Below, one piece after another: positions 25,906 through 35,280 of a stretch of DNA of 64,000 nucleotides. A program made the position numbers and the translations under genes. The notes under the pieces are model-generated. The model was not told the origin of the DNA and did no database searches. It saw only the letters and a list, made by a program, of their open reading frames with translations. The stretch's first letter is position 1, and every line of letters starts with the position of its first letter. The stretch covers positions 1 to 64,000 of the forward strand of contig PBOJ01000017.1 of assembly GCA_002724315.1 (NCBI GenBank), written 5' to 3'. The stretch is from Planctomycetaceae bacterium (GTDB taxonomy: Bacteria; Planctomycetota; Planctomycetia; Planctomycetales; Planctomycetaceae).

Positions 25906-28848
25906 TCAGTCCAGGTACATGAACGCCGCAGAATTCATCACGGCATGGCACAGGTTGCCCAGCGCACGTCGTCTCGCAGCGGCCTGATCATTCTTCAACT
26001 CCGCCGCCCACTCGCGTCGCAGCTTCTCGAGAACAGGGACCGTGGCCGCCAGTTCCTCATCGCCGGGAGTTCGCCCCAGCGCAATCCGGTAGACACGAGC
26101 CGTCTGCCGTCTCGCATCGTCACCCACCTGCTTCTCAACTCTCTCGGCAAATCGATCCGCCAACTCGCGGATCGCCTTGTTGTTGAGCAGGTGCAGGGCC
26201 TGCGGTGCAACGTTGGAAATCGGACGCTGAACACAGTTGGGATTCATCCGCGGCAGATCGAAGTTTTGCAGCAGAGTGGAAATCTGTGTGCGCCGCTGCA
26301 GCAGAAAGATACTGCGGCGCCATCCACGTGGACCACGTACAGCGGTCACAAGTCCGTCGGCCCGAGCACTCACCGCGTCACCCGGACCAAACTGGCGACT
26401 GTCCAATTCTCCGGCGACCGACAGCAGGCTGTCTCGCAGGCTCTCGGCATCCAACCGCTTCAACGGCATTCGCCCCAGCAGACGGTTTTCGGGATCCACC
26501 TGTCGCTGACGGTCGGTCACCGCCGATGACTGGCGGTAGGCGCTCGAGGTGAGAATCAGGCGATGAATCGACTTCAGCCGCCAGCCGTTGCGAACCAATT
26601 CCACTGCGAGCCAGTCAAGCAGCTCGGGATGTGTGGGCCGGTCGCCGGTCTCGCCGAAGTTGTCCAGCGTGCCGACAATCCCGCGACCGAAGTAGTGTTT
26701 CCAGATCCGGTTGACGATGATCCGGGCCGTCAGCGGATGTTCGTCGGCGGTCAACCACCGCCCAAACGCCAGCCTTCGCCCGGTCGAGTCGGCCCCCGGG
26801 AAAGGTGGCTTCACGTCCAGTTCAAAACCCGACGGAGCCAACACCTCAGGAACACCCGGCTCAACCATCCGGCCGGGGGTCAGATAGTTGCCGCGAATCA
26901 ACACGTAGGTGGGCGACGGGGACCCGCGATCCCACAACGCCCGCACGAACGGTTGTTCCTTCTTCTGCCCACCCAACTGCTTGACCCGCTTGTCTGTCTC
27001 GCCAATCGCCTTGGCGTACCCGGGATCGAGATTTTTCAGTTCCGCGTCATCAATGGTCAGCAGTGGCGCAAATTTCTCGGCCAGGTACCGCTGCACCTCA
27101 GTCCGTTTGGCTTTTTCAGCGGCGACCGCCTTCCGCACGTCTTCGCGAATCGCGACCGGCAGTTTGGCCAATCTGGCGGCGACGTGTTTCTTGCGTGCCA
27201 CCCCGGCCATCTCCGACAAGTCCCGGCCTGCCGCGGCGATTTGGGCATCGACCCTCGAATTGTGAGCGTCGTGCGCCGACTGCTCCTCGGTGCTGACCAC
27301 CGTAAAATGACGGAACCCGATCGGCCCGCTGCTGAACTGCTTCGTCCCGAACGGCTTCAACCAGTCGTTCTCGTCCAGCGCCCCCTTGAAGACGGCCGCC
27401 AGCCGATAGTAGTCACGCTGCGGCAGCGGGTCGAATTTGTGATAATGACACTTGGCACATTTCAGAGTCAGGCCCATCACCGAAGATGTCAGCACTTCCA
27501 GTTCGGCATCGATCACGTCACGGCGGTCCGGAACAAACCCGGTGATGTTGGCGTACGTCGCATCCGGCACAAACCTGAGAAATCCCGTGGCAACCAGGTT
27601 GTCAGCCATCTCGGACGTCACGATTTTCGCCCGCTTGTAATCGGCCAACTCGTCACCGGCAATCTGTTCCAGCAGGAAGCGGTTGTAGGGCTTGTCGTCG
27701 TTGAGCGACCGAATCACGTAATCGCGAAAGCGGTAGGCGGACCGGCGGATCGGGTCCGCATTCTGAATGCCGTCCGAGTCCGAGTAGCCGGCCAGGTCGA
27801 GCCAGAACCGGGCCCACCGAACCCCAAAGTGAGGCGACGCCAGCAGGCGGTCGACCTGCGCGTCCCAGCCTGCGCCAGCCAGGGACCTTCCTGAGTCAGC
27901 ACGATCGAGATCGTCAAGGCGAGGTGGCAGGCCGGTCACATCCAGCGTCGCCCGCCTCAACAACGCCACGGGGTCAGCGTCGGCAGAAAACGACAGTCCT
28001 TTGCCCGCGAGCCGTTCCAGGAGAAAGGCATCAACCGGATTCCGGACGCGGCCCATCGCTTCAACAACCGGCACGGCCGCCGCCACGGGTCTGCGAAAGG
28101 CCCAGAACCGACGCTGCTCGTCGTCGACCACCGGGACCTGTCCCGACGACGGGGGATCGGGAACCAATGGCATCCCGTCGGCGATCCACCGCGTCACCTT
28201 GGCAATCTCACCGGGTTCGATGACCTTGATACTGGCCGCCACCAGGTCGCGCCGCGGCGGCATAGTCCCGTCATGAATCTTCTTCAGCAGACGACTTTCC
28301 GTGGGCTTGCCCAATACCGCCGCTGGCCCCGACTTGCCTCCCTTGAGAATGGAAGCCCGGGACCTCAGGTCGAGCTGGGCCTTCTTCACCCGCCCGCCGT
28401 GGCAGACCACGCATCGCAGTTGAAGAATCGGATACACGTCGTGCTGCGTGACCACAATCGGCAAACGCCCCTTAGGTCCGAAGGGCGCACCAGCAGCAAT
28501 CCAGTTCCTGATGTCCTCGACATCGCCCTTGGGCAGACGCTTGTCTTCGCCCGGAGGCATTGAACCGTCCTGCACATGCTGAAACAGCAGGCTTTCCAAC
28601 GGCTTGCCCGGCGTGATCGCTCGCCCGGATTCGCCACCACGGATCAACGCTTCGCGGCTGTCCAGTCCGAACAGCCCCTTGGGCTTCTCACCGGAATGAC
28701 ACTCCAGGCACCTCGACTTGAAGATCGCCCTGACACGGACCTCTGGTTTCCCAACAGGCTCCGCCTTTGGTTCGGCCCCCAGGCCATCGACAAACGGCAC
28801 GGCAACGGCTGCGGCGACGACCGCCAACCGGGTACGGATCGAACTCAT
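25906..28848 (-). CDS. PSD1-type secreted cytochrome c / DUF1549 / DUF1553 protein
   Basis: Protein of about 980 residues. The signal peptide is MSSIRTRLAVVAAAVAVPF. Two planctomycete cytochrome c segments follow, with haem sites CLECH (about 47) and CVVCH (about 147). DUF1549 then contains a third CxxCH, CAKCH (about 465), before KFDPLPQRDYYRLAAV. DUF1553 covers about 650-980, with RWLTADEHPLTARIIVNRIWKHYFG. Three CxxCH sites distinguish it from the paralogue at 1702, which has two and a CBM-like insert instead. A start nine codons upstream (28875) is possible; the inner ATG better fits the signal peptide. It heads a minus-strand run with DUF1501 and the selenoprotein. Confidence 0.92.
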   Translation of the reverse strand: MSSIRTRLAVVAAAVAVPFVDGLGAEPKAEPVGKPEVRVRAIFKSRCLECHSGEKPKGLFGLDSREALIRGGESGRAITPGKPLESLLFQHVQDGSMPPGEDKRLPKGDVEDIRNWIAAGAPFGPKGRLPIVVTQHDVYPILQLRCVVCHGGRVKKAQLDLRSRASILKGGKSGPAAVLGKPTESRLLKKIHDGTMPPRRDLVAASIKVIEPGEIAKVTRWIADGMPLVPDPPSSGQVPVVDDEQRRFWAFRRPVAAAVPVVEAMGRVRNPVDAFLLERLAGKGLSFSADADPVALLRRATLDVTGLPPRLDDLDRADSGRSLAGAGWDAQVDRLLASPHFGVRWARFWLDLAGYSDSDGIQNADPIRRSAYRFRDYVIRSLNDDKPYNRFLLEQIAGDELADYKRAKIVTSEMADNLVATGFLRFVPDATYANITGFVPDRRDVIDAELEVLTSSVMGLTLKCAKCHYHKFDPLPQRDYYRLAAVFKGALDENDWLKPFGTKQFSSGPIGFRHFTVVSTEEQSAHDAHNSRVDAQIAAAGRDLSEMAGVARKKHVAARLAKLPVAIREDVRKAVAAEKAKRTEVQRYLAEKFAPLLTIDDAELKNLDPGYAKAIGETDKRVKQLGGQKKEQPFVRALWDRGSPSPTYVLIRGNYLTPGRMVEPGVPEVLAPSGFELDVKPPFPGADSTGRRLAFGRWLTADEHPLTARIIVNRIWKHYFGRGIVGTLDNFGETGDRPTHPELLDWLAVELVRNGWRLKSIHRLILTSSAYRQSSAVTDRQRQVDPENRLLGRMPLKRLDAESLRDSLLSVAGELDSRQFGPGDAVSARADGLVTAVRGPRGWRRSIFLLQRRTQISTLLQNFDLPRMNPNCVQRPISNVAPQALHLLNNKAIRELADRFAERVEKQVGDDARRQTARVYRIALGRTPGDEELAATVPVLEKLRREWAAELKNDQAAARRRALGNLCHAVMNSAAFMYLD

Positions 28849-29029
28849 TTCGGACAACCGTCTAACATGGCTCATCCGGCCATCTTACCAGTTGAGGCCA
28901 TCCGGCCGAAATCCCGAGTGTTTGCCACCGTGTCACCGGCCATTCCGCGAGAGGACAAGCCAGCAACTCATCGGTCACCCCAATCCCGGTTTTCACCCCG
29001 CGTCGTCCGTCAGCCGGGATGGCCGGATG

Positions 29030-30307
29030 TCACTGGGCCAGCAATTCGTCGAACGCGTCCCCGTCTGGCCATTCCGTCACCGCGTCCACCGCGCCGTGCA
29101 CCAGCGGATCGATCGCCGATGCGGGATTCTTGCCCGCACAGGACCTGCGACTGTTGAACATCACCGCCCAAGCCATACCGTCGTGGCGGCGGACCAACAA
29201 AGTCGACGTCCCCGGCAGTGACCCGGTGTGCCACTGGTTCATACGACCATCACCCAGACGCCGTACCGAGAAACCCAATCCGTAGAACACATCCTCAACC
29301 GATCCGTCGGACTTCCGTGAGACCGGAGCGGCGGGCGGCTCGAACATTTCATCGAGTGACTCCACCTTGAGGAACGGTTTCCGGCCGGGTGACTCCAACG
29401 CCGAGGCAAACCGCACCATGTCAACAGCCGAAGCGATCCAGGCACCGTGAGAATCCATGGCTTCCAGGTTCCACGCCCCATATGCCCGAGACACCCTCTT
29501 GCCCAAGTCTTCCTCGAAGACACTCAACCCAACCTTCTCCCCATCGACGTGATATCGCACCTCGCCTTTGGCCCGCCCCTCGATGCGTGTCCTGCCGACC
29601 CTCATCCGCGTCACGCCCATCGGCTTCAGGACACGAGCCTGGACGTACCGTTCGTACGACTGGCCCGAAATCTTCTCGATCACCCGTCCCAGCAGGCAGT
29701 AACCGTAATTCGAGTACGCGTACCTCGTGCCGGGATCGAAGTCCAACGGCCACTTCTGCATAAACCGAATCACCTCCGCCGGGCCCGCCGGGGCCTTCGT
29801 CCCCAGGACCCGCGAAATCCGGATCGACTGAAACATGGGGTCAAACGAGGCGCTGCGGTCCCACCCTCCGGTGTGTTGCAAGCACTGCCGAACCGTCACA
29901 CGGCGACTCCGCTTGGCGTCCACTTCCGGCTCAAGGCCCAGAATCTCAGCAACCGGATCATCCAGTTTCAACCGCCCTGCTTCGACCAGTTGCAGGATGG
30001 CCACCGAAGTCACGGGTTTCGAGAGACTCGCGATGCGAAACCGGCTGGTGGGCAACACCGGATCACCGCTCTGCCGATCGGCCAGACCGAAACCCCGTGC
30101 GTAAACCAGCCGTCCATTCCTGGTCACCGCCAAGGATGCGCCAGGCAACTGATGCCGAGACACAAAATCGGTCATCAACCGATCCAGGGGTTCCAGTCGC
30201 TTGTCCCCTCGGCCGGTCACACCCACCGACTCGACCTCCGCGGTGGCGGCCAGGCCCGGAGCAGCCAGCAACAGCATGTTGCCCAGGAACACGGTTCTCA
30301 GGTGCAT
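29030..30307 (-). CDS. Secreted serine beta-lactamase-like hydrolase (class C / EstB type)
   Basis: Protein of 425 residues with a signal peptide (LRTVFLGNMLLLAAPGLAA). The penicillin-binding/class C fold is marked by FRIASLSKPVTS (Ser-x-x-Lys nucleophile), YAYSNYGYCLLG (Tyr-x-Asn) and NQWHTGSLPGTS (His-Thr-Gly in place of Lys-Thr-Gly), the last form being common in esterases and D-aminopeptidases. It probably hydrolyses an ester or D-amino acid amide outside the cytoplasm rather than antibiotics. GAGGAGAGG stands five bases before the ATG at 30307. It lies downstream of an enolase-superfamily gene on the same strand (42 bases). Confidence 0.88.
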   Translation of the reverse strand: MHLRTVFLGNMLLLAAPGLAATAEVESVGVTGRGDKRLEPLDRLMTDFVSRHQLPGASLAVTRNGRLVYARGFGLADRQSGDPVLPTSRFRIASLSKPVTSVAILQLVEAGRLKLDDPVAEILGLEPEVDAKRSRRVTVRQCLQHTGGWDRSASFDPMFQSIRISRVLGTKAPAGPAEVIRFMQKWPLDFDPGTRYAYSNYGYCLLGRVIEKISGQSYERYVQARVLKPMGVTRMRVGRTRIEGRAKGEVRYHVDGEKVGLSVFEEDLGKRVSRAYGAWNLEAMDSHGAWIASAVDMVRFASALESPGRKPFLKVESLDEMFEPPAAPVSRKSDGSVEDVFYGLGFSVRRLGDGRMNQWHTGSLPGTSTLLVRRHDGMAWAVMFNSRRSCAGKNPASAIDPLVHGAVDAVTEWPDGDAFDELLAQ

Positions 30308-30349
30308 CACAGCCTCTCCTCACTAAGCTCCGGCCCGGTGTTGCACTGT

Positions 30350-31432
30350 TCAACACTCGACTCGATACCGCACGAGCTTCTCGGGATCGACATCGCAGCC
30401 CAACCCCGGCACTTCGGGCACGGCGATTTTCCCGTGGTTGATCACAAACGGCGAGCATGTCACATCGTCTTCAAGGCCGAAATAGGTCGAATCATTTCCA
30501 AGAGAATATGCCGGGCAGGCCCCGGCGACATGCACCATCGCTGCGGTTTTGGGCCCGAGATCGTGGCCACAATGCATGATGCAGGGAACGCCAGCGGCAT
30601 GTCCAAGGTGTCCAATCTGGACGCACGGCCAGATGCCCCCGGCGATGTGCGTGTCCGGCAAAATGTATTGCGCAGCTCCCGCCTCGAGAATCTCCCATAC
30701 GCTCGCCGGGTCAATCACGCTTTCATTCAACGCGATGGGCGTCTGTGTCTCGGCACGCAACCGTGCCGCGTTGGCCAGCGGCTCGGCCGGAATCGGTTGC
30801 TCCAGGTATTCCAGTTCGTATTGTTCCAGTTGCTTGCCCAGTTCAATCGCCTCGTCCAGCGAATACGCCCGGTTGGGATCGATCCGCAATTTCAGCCGAT
30901 CACCGACCGCGTCACGGACGCCACGGACCATCTCCAGGTCCTCCTGCATGTCGCTGCCGGCCTTCGTCTTCAGGCTCTTGAAACCCTGCTCGACGTAAAA
31001 ACTGGCGATCTCCCCGGCCCGCTCGTAGGTCTGAATACCCATGCACGCAGCCACCTCGACCTCGTCGCGGATTTTTCCGCCAAGCAATTCGACCACCGGG
31101 ACCCCCAGGGCCTTCCCTTTGAGGTCCCACAAGGCCAACTCGACGCCCGACTTCAGCCGCGTCTCCAACCGACAATCACGATGGAAGGACTGCAGGTTGA
31201 GGGGGTCCCGCCCCACCAGCCACGCGCGGGCATCCGCCTGCATGCGTGAGCCACTGATCTCGGGAAGAAAATTGACGTTGTGCTCACCCCATCCCTCCAG
31301 GCCTTCGTCGGTCTCGACCTTGACGATCGCACTCATCGTCGTCGAACTCGTACGAACGTGCGATCGGTAGGGGGCAATAGGAGCGATCTGCGGCACCTCA
31401 ACCACGGTCACGTCCACGTTGGTCACTCGCAT
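30350..31432 (-). CDS. Mandelate racemase / muconate lactonizing enzyme family protein
   Basis: Protein of 360 residues of the enolase superfamily. The N-terminal capping domain (about 1-125) is followed by a barrel with the Lys-x-Lys pair in LKTKAGSDM, the first metal ligand in LRIDPNRAYS, the second in EYLEQPIP and the third in IALNESVID. HCGHDLGPKTAAMVH near 290 supplies the His region. The motif set suits acid-sugar dehydratases or epimerases and lactonising enzymes; the substrate cannot be decided. The ATG at 31432 has MRVTNVDV, a standard family start. No signal peptide is present. It probably forms an operon with the serine hydrolase downstream. Confidence 0.88.
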   Translation of the reverse strand: MRVTNVDVTVVEVPQIAPIAPYRSHVRTSSTTMSAIVKVETDEGLEGWGEHNVNFLPEISGSRMQADARAWLVGRDPLNLQSFHRDCRLETRLKSGVELALWDLKGKALGVPVVELLGGKIRDEVEVAACMGIQTYERAGEIASFYVEQGFKSLKTKAGSDMQEDLEMVRGVRDAVGDRLKLRIDPNRAYSLDEAIELGKQLEQYELEYLEQPIPAEPLANAARLRAETQTPIALNESVIDPASVWEILEAGAAQYILPDTHIAGGIWPCVQIGHLGHAAGVPCIMHCGHDLGPKTAAMVHVAGACPAYSLGNDSTYFGLEDDVTCSPFVINHGKIAVPEVPGLGCDVDPEKLVRYRVEC

Positions 31433-31602
31433 CGCAGTTCTCTCCCTGGGTGAGGTCGTCGGCCCGGACTGGTCCCGCCTGGCAGTCGACGGGCTGGCGA
31501 TGTTCTACCACGCCTCGCCAATGCCAGCCACCAAAGGCTCTCGGCAGCCTCCGGGGATTCGTCTACAATCGGTGTGCCCGACATCCCCTGCAGGCACACG
31601 GT

Positions 31603-32712
31603 GTGAACGACCGCCCTCCCGACCACCTCTCCAACCGTGACGAGGACCACTTCGGGCAGGCCATAGGTGGCGGCATGGCCTCCGTTCCCTCCACACCACT
31701 GGATGCTGGCAGCCCCTTCGCGATCTCGCACGGTGGCGGCCCGGCCCAACCGGTGCGGCGACCTCCCGCCCGACGACTCAACACCCGCCCCAAGCTGGTC
31801 GCGTTCCTGTTCGTGGCCACCTGTCTGAGCACCACCCACGCTGGCAGCCACCTGGCTGAACTTGATGCACAGATGACTGCTTCGGAGATCAACCGGGCAA
31901 TGCTCTGGTCGGGGCTGCAGTTCACCACCGCCGTAATGGGCATCCTGCTTGCCCACGAAATGGGCCACTACCTTCAGGCCATTCGCTACGGTGTGCCCGC
32001 CACGCTGCCGTTCTTCATCCCGATGCCCATTTCCCCTTTCGGCACAATGGGAGCCGTCATCCTTCAACAGGCGGGCTCGGCCAATCGCCGGGCCTTATTC
32101 GACATCGCCATCACCGGGCCGCTGGCCGGACTGGTCGTCACGATTCCGATCACGTTGTGGGGGCTGCAATCGGTTGAAGTCATTGATCTACCAGAAAACC
32201 CTGCGTACCCGATCCTGGTCTACGGCGACCCGCCGCTACTGCGGTGGATGATGGCGTGGGTTCACGGGCCACTAAGTGAGAACCAGACGGTGCTCCTCAA
32301 CCCGCTGGTGTTTGCCGGCTGGGTGGGAATCTTCATCACGGCCCTGAACCTGCTGCCCATCGGGCAACTCGACGGCGGCCACATCCTCTACTCACTGATC
32401 GGCAAGTCGGCTCACGTCGTTGCCATCGGCCTGCTGTTCGCGGCGGCCGGCTACATGCTGTATTCGCGTGACCCGTCGTTCATCGTGCTGTTGCTGTTGC
32501 TGGTGCTGATGGGTCCAAAACACCCTCCGACCGCCGACGACACAATGCCTCTGGGAGCAGGCCGCCACGTGCTGGGCTGGCTCACGCTCGCCTTTCTGTC
32601 CGTCGGCCTGACGCTGAATCCCATCGATGTCATCGAGCCGGCCAACGACGCATCATCGCCGGCGACCACACCCGACGGGACATCGCCTAAGCCTCCCAGC
32701 GACTCTTCATGA
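31603..32712 (+). CDS. M50 site-2 protease-like membrane metalloprotease
   Basis: Protein of about 369 residues with several membrane segments. The zinc motif LLAHEMGHYLQA (HExxH) lies at about 115-126. NLLPIGQLDGGHILYSLIG near 250 supplies the third ligand (LDG motif), placing it in the S2P/rhomboid-distant M50 group that cleaves substrates within the membrane. PFFIPMPISPFGTMGAVI is a re-entrant-loop-like segment shared with plant EGY proteins. The start is uncertain: GTG at 31603 (26 bases past a TACAAT box at 31565) or ATG at 31675. Its 3' end overlaps the convergent epimerase gene by 26 bases. Confidence 0.85.
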   Translation: MNDRPPDHLSNRDEDHFGQAIGGGMASVPSTPLDAGSPFAISHGGGPAQPVRRPPARRLNTRPKLVAFLFVATCLSTTHAGSHLAELDAQMTASEINRAMLWSGLQFTTAVMGILLAHEMGHYLQAIRYGVPATLPFFIPMPISPFGTMGAVILQQAGSANRRALFDIAITGPLAGLVVTIPITLWGLQSVEVIDLPENPAYPILVYGDPPLLRWMMAWVHGPLSENQTVLLNPLVFAGWVGIFITALNLLPIGQLDGGHILYSLIGKSAHVVAIGLLFAAAGYMLYSRDPSFIVLLLLLVLMGPKHPPTADDTMPLGAGRHVLGWLTLAFLSVGLTLNPIDVIEPANDASSPATTPDGTSPKPPSDSS

Positions 32713-33529
32713 ACGCCAGGGCATCGGTAGCCAGTTGCTGCTCTGACTCGTACATCCGCCGCCAGATCTTCGTCGCGGCAGCCAGGTCGGGCAATGCCAG
32801 TCCGAAGGCCTCGACCACCATCCAGCCCTCGTAACCCACCTCCTTGAGGGCGGCAAACGAGGTGTCCCAGTCGACTCCACCCGAACCGGGCGTCGACCGA
32901 TCGTTCTCGGAAATGTGCACGTGAGCACAGACGTCGATACAGGACTTGACGGCCTCGGTGATGTCCTTCTCCTCGATGTTCGCATGAAATGTGTCGTACA
33001 TCATCCGCAGATTCGGATGGTCGACCTCGCGAACAAATCTCGCACAATCGGCAGCACAGTTGAGAAAGTAGAGTTCGAACCGGTTCAGGTACTCCAGCAC
33101 CAGGGTCACCCCCTTCTCACCGGCGTAATCGGCCACCTCCCGAAGTGTCGCCTTGCCGTTGGCCCATTCCTCCTCGCTGGGCATAGCCCCGGAAAACTCA
33201 CCGAGTGCCGAATGGTAAGGGCCGCACAGCATCGGGGCACCCACCAGTTCGCACATATCCACGGCCCCTTTGAGCCGGGTGACGGCCTCGGCCCGAACCG
33301 AGGAGTCCGGAGAAATCGGGTTGGCGTCGCCTGTCGAAACCGTCACCGCCGTCCGCTCGAGCCCCAACTCGTCCAGCTTCCCACCGAGCCTCTGGAAGGC
33401 CGCCGCGTCGTGCTCGAAGATCGGCACCTCGACACCGTCGTACCCGATCTCTTTGATCTGTTCCAGGATCCCGTCGTGAGATTCGTCGACAGCTGTGGCC
33501 CACAACAACAGATTCATGCCGTATTTCAT
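32687..33529 (-). CDS. D-tagatose/D-psicose 3-epimerase-like enzyme
   Basis: Protein of 280 residues with the AP-endonuclease-2 type TIM barrel. The metal ligands of ketose 3-epimerases are all in place: Glu146 in LEYLNRFE, Asp179 in YDTFHANIEE, His205 in HVHISENDRSTPGSG and Glu240 in VVEAFG. The SENDR and YDTFHANIEE stretches are more specific to the tagatose/psicose/ribulose 3-epimerase branch than to xylose isomerases. It would interconvert ketohexoses or ketopentoses at C3. The ATG overlaps the stop of the AcpH-like gene by four bases. Confidence 0.86.
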   Translation of the reverse strand: MKYGMNLLLWATAVDESHDGILEQIKEIGYDGVEVPIFEHDAAAFQRLGGKLDELGLERTAVTVSTGDANPISPDSSVRAEAVTRLKGAVDMCELVGAPMLCGPYHSALGEFSGAMPSEEEWANGKATLREVADYAGEKGVTLVLEYLNRFELYFLNCAADCARFVREVDHPNLRMMYDTFHANIEEKDITEAVKSCIDVCAHVHISENDRSTPGSGGVDWDTSFAALKEVGYEGWMVVEAFGLALPDLAAATKIWRRMYESEQQLATDALAFMKSRWEA

Positions 33530-34263
33530 TGCGACTCGGTCCTTTCCTCGGGTGATTCAACCGTCCGCCCGAAGATCTCGTCCGGTTCGGGAGGAGTCCA
33601 GCCCAGCAATTCGCTGACTCGTGGCTCGACCAATTCACGCCCCCGCTCGATCACCGGCAGCACCTCATCGGGGAGCGATGCCAGTTTGATTCGCCGCATG
33701 ACCTGATTCAAGCGATAAAGCAAACGCTCGGGATCAACGTAGTCGCCCAGGAAGCGTCGTTGGCAGAACTGCGAGACCATCTCGACCAGCCCCTCCGTCG
33801 TGCCCCCTCGCGCCATCCCGTTGACAGCCTCCTGCACCGCAAAGGCATCCACCCCGGCCATCGCCTCGTAGTACTGCTCGAGACGCCCCGGGTCCCGCTC
33901 GATCAACACGCCATCGAGCAGCAATTCGCTGGTGATGTGCCCGAGTACGCCCGGGCGGTAATCGCTCGTTCCCGGCAGCCGATCGCGAAACGCAACAGCC
34001 AGCGTCCCCGAGATTTCCACGAACGCACGGCAGCGATGAAAGTACTGGTCATCGTCCAGATGTTGCAGCACCCCAGCCGCCACCTCAGCCGCCGGCGACC
34101 CACTGCTGTCGGCAACCGGGGCCACCAGCCGGTGCCGCATCCTCATCCGACGATCGACAACGCTCAGCCAGTCGGGCACCGCCGTTCCAGCCAGGAACAG
34201 CGGCCTGTCGATGAATCGCAGCCCGTGTGCAAAGTAGTTCACCGCTGCTCCCGTTGGCGGCAT
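33526..34263 (-). CDS. Uncharacterised protein resembling ACP phosphodiesterase (AcpH)
   Basis: Protein of 245 residues beginning MPPTGAAVNYFAHGLRF. The helical body with FLAGTAVPDWLSVVDRR near the start and GVLGHITSELLLDGVLI near the middle recalls the His/Asp metal site of AcpH-like (DUF479) proteins of the HD-related type, which remove phosphopantetheine from acyl carrier protein. Similarity is in pattern only, so the function is tentative. The start is the ATG at 34263, close to the divergent NAD kinase (76 bases). It overlaps the epimerase start by four bases, so the two are cotranscribed. Confidence 0.6.
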   Translation of the reverse strand: MPPTGAAVNYFAHGLRFIDRPLFLAGTAVPDWLSVVDRRMRMRHRLVAPVADSSGSPAAEVAAGVLQHLDDDQYFHRCRAFVEISGTLAVAFRDRLPGTSDYRPGVLGHITSELLLDGVLIERDPGRLEQYYEAMAGVDAFAVQEAVNGMARGGTTEGLVEMVSQFCQRRFLGDYVDPERLLYRLNQVMRRIKLASLPDEVLPVIERGRELVEPRVSELLGWTPPEPDEIFGRTVESPEERTESQ

Positions 34264-34267
34264 GACG

Positions 34268-34296
34268 TTGCCGTCACCGGGAGCATTGTGGACAAT
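34268..34296 (+). promoter_or_regulatory. Possible promoter of NAD kinase
   Basis: TTGCCG at 34268 and GACAAT at 34291 are separated by 17 bases in the short divergent gap. Each matches consensus at four of six positions; weak support. Confidence 0.25.
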
Positions 34297-34339
34297 TTGC
34301 CTTCGGTTTCCCAACGACGCCGAGGCCCCGACCCTGCTC

Positions 34340-35200
34340 ATGCCAGACAACTCTCTGAAACTGATTGTCCTCGCCCGGGACCAGGGCCCCCGTGTCCAGG
34401 ACGCCTGGGCGGAGCTTTCGGCGTTCCTCGACGATGCGGAGGGAGTCGAAGTGGTTGCCGCGGCGGTGACCGAGGACCTGGCTGACCCTCCACCGGAAGC
34501 CGACCTCGTCGTGGTCCTGGGGGGAGATGGAGCAATCCTGCGAGCCTGCCGGCAACTGGCCGCCACGCAACGCCCGATCCTCGGCGTCAACCTCGGACGA
34601 CTCGGCTTCCTGGCGGAGCTCTCGTTGGATGAGTTCCGAGACAACCTGCCGGCCATCTGTGACAGGCAGTACCGGGTCATCGAACACCTGATGTTCGAGT
34701 GCCAGCACGAGTCTTCAAGTGGCCAGACCGAGACAATCATCGGTCTCAACGAGGTCGCACTGTCTGCCGGTGCCAGCCTCACCATGCTCGACGTGCAACT
34801 GCAGATTGATGGCGAAGACGTGACCACCTTCAGCGGTGACGGCGTGATTATCAGCTCGCCCGTCGGCTCCACGGCCCACAGCCTTTCAGCCGGAGGCCCC
34901 ATTCTGCGTCAGGACCTGCAAGCGTTTGTCGTCACTCCGATGAACCCTCACACGCTCAGCAATCGCCCGCTGGTGGACCGTGCCGACAGGCGATACACCC
35001 TGACAATGGACGAGGCGCCCGAGGGCGTAACCCTGGTCGTCGACGGCCAGGTCCGCCGCCCATTCGCCGCCGGGGACGCAATCCACGTAGCCCGTTCCGA
35101 ACTGACATTTCAGCTGGCCAGGATCCCCGGCCACAGCTATTACTCGGCCCTGAGAAACAAACTGGGCTGGAGCGGCCAGGTCCGCGGACGCGGACGCTGA
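34340..35200 (+). CDS. nadK: NAD kinase
   Basis: Protein of 286 residues that phosphorylates NAD to NADP. The diacylglycerol-kinase-like fold is marked by VVVLGGDGAILRAC (GGDG), ILGVNLGRLGFLAEL, the GLNEVAL segment and GVIISSPVGSTAHSLSAGGPIL for substrate binding. The total length is usual. The ATG at 34340 gives MPDNSLKLIVLARD, matching family starts; an earlier in-frame ATG at 34262 lies in the promoter region. It stands alone, divergent from the AcpH-like gene and followed 80 bases later by a secreted unknown. Confidence 0.95.
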   Translation: MPDNSLKLIVLARDQGPRVQDAWAELSAFLDDAEGVEVVAAAVTEDLADPPPEADLVVVLGGDGAILRACRQLAATQRPILGVNLGRLGFLAELSLDEFRDNLPAICDRQYRVIEHLMFECQHESSSGQTETIIGLNEVALSAGASLTMLDVQLQIDGEDVTTFSGDGVIISSPVGSTAHSLSAGGPILRQDLQAFVVTPMNPHTLSNRPLVDRADRRYTLTMDEAPEGVTLVVDGQVRRPFAAGDAIHVARSELTFQLARIPGHSYYSALRNKLGWSGQVRGRGR

Positions 35201-35280
35201 CCCCCATCCATTTTCGTCTCCCCCCAATGTCGCCGATCTGCTAGCCTTCCGCGCCCTCGCCCTCGCGGAGCTCGCACGGC

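Noticed and set aside
26563-27894. 443-codon plus-strand frame inside the other PSD1 gene
   Set aside because: Composition is that of an antisense shadow (Arg, Gln, Pro, His-rich); the minus-strand gene shows three CxxCH motifs.
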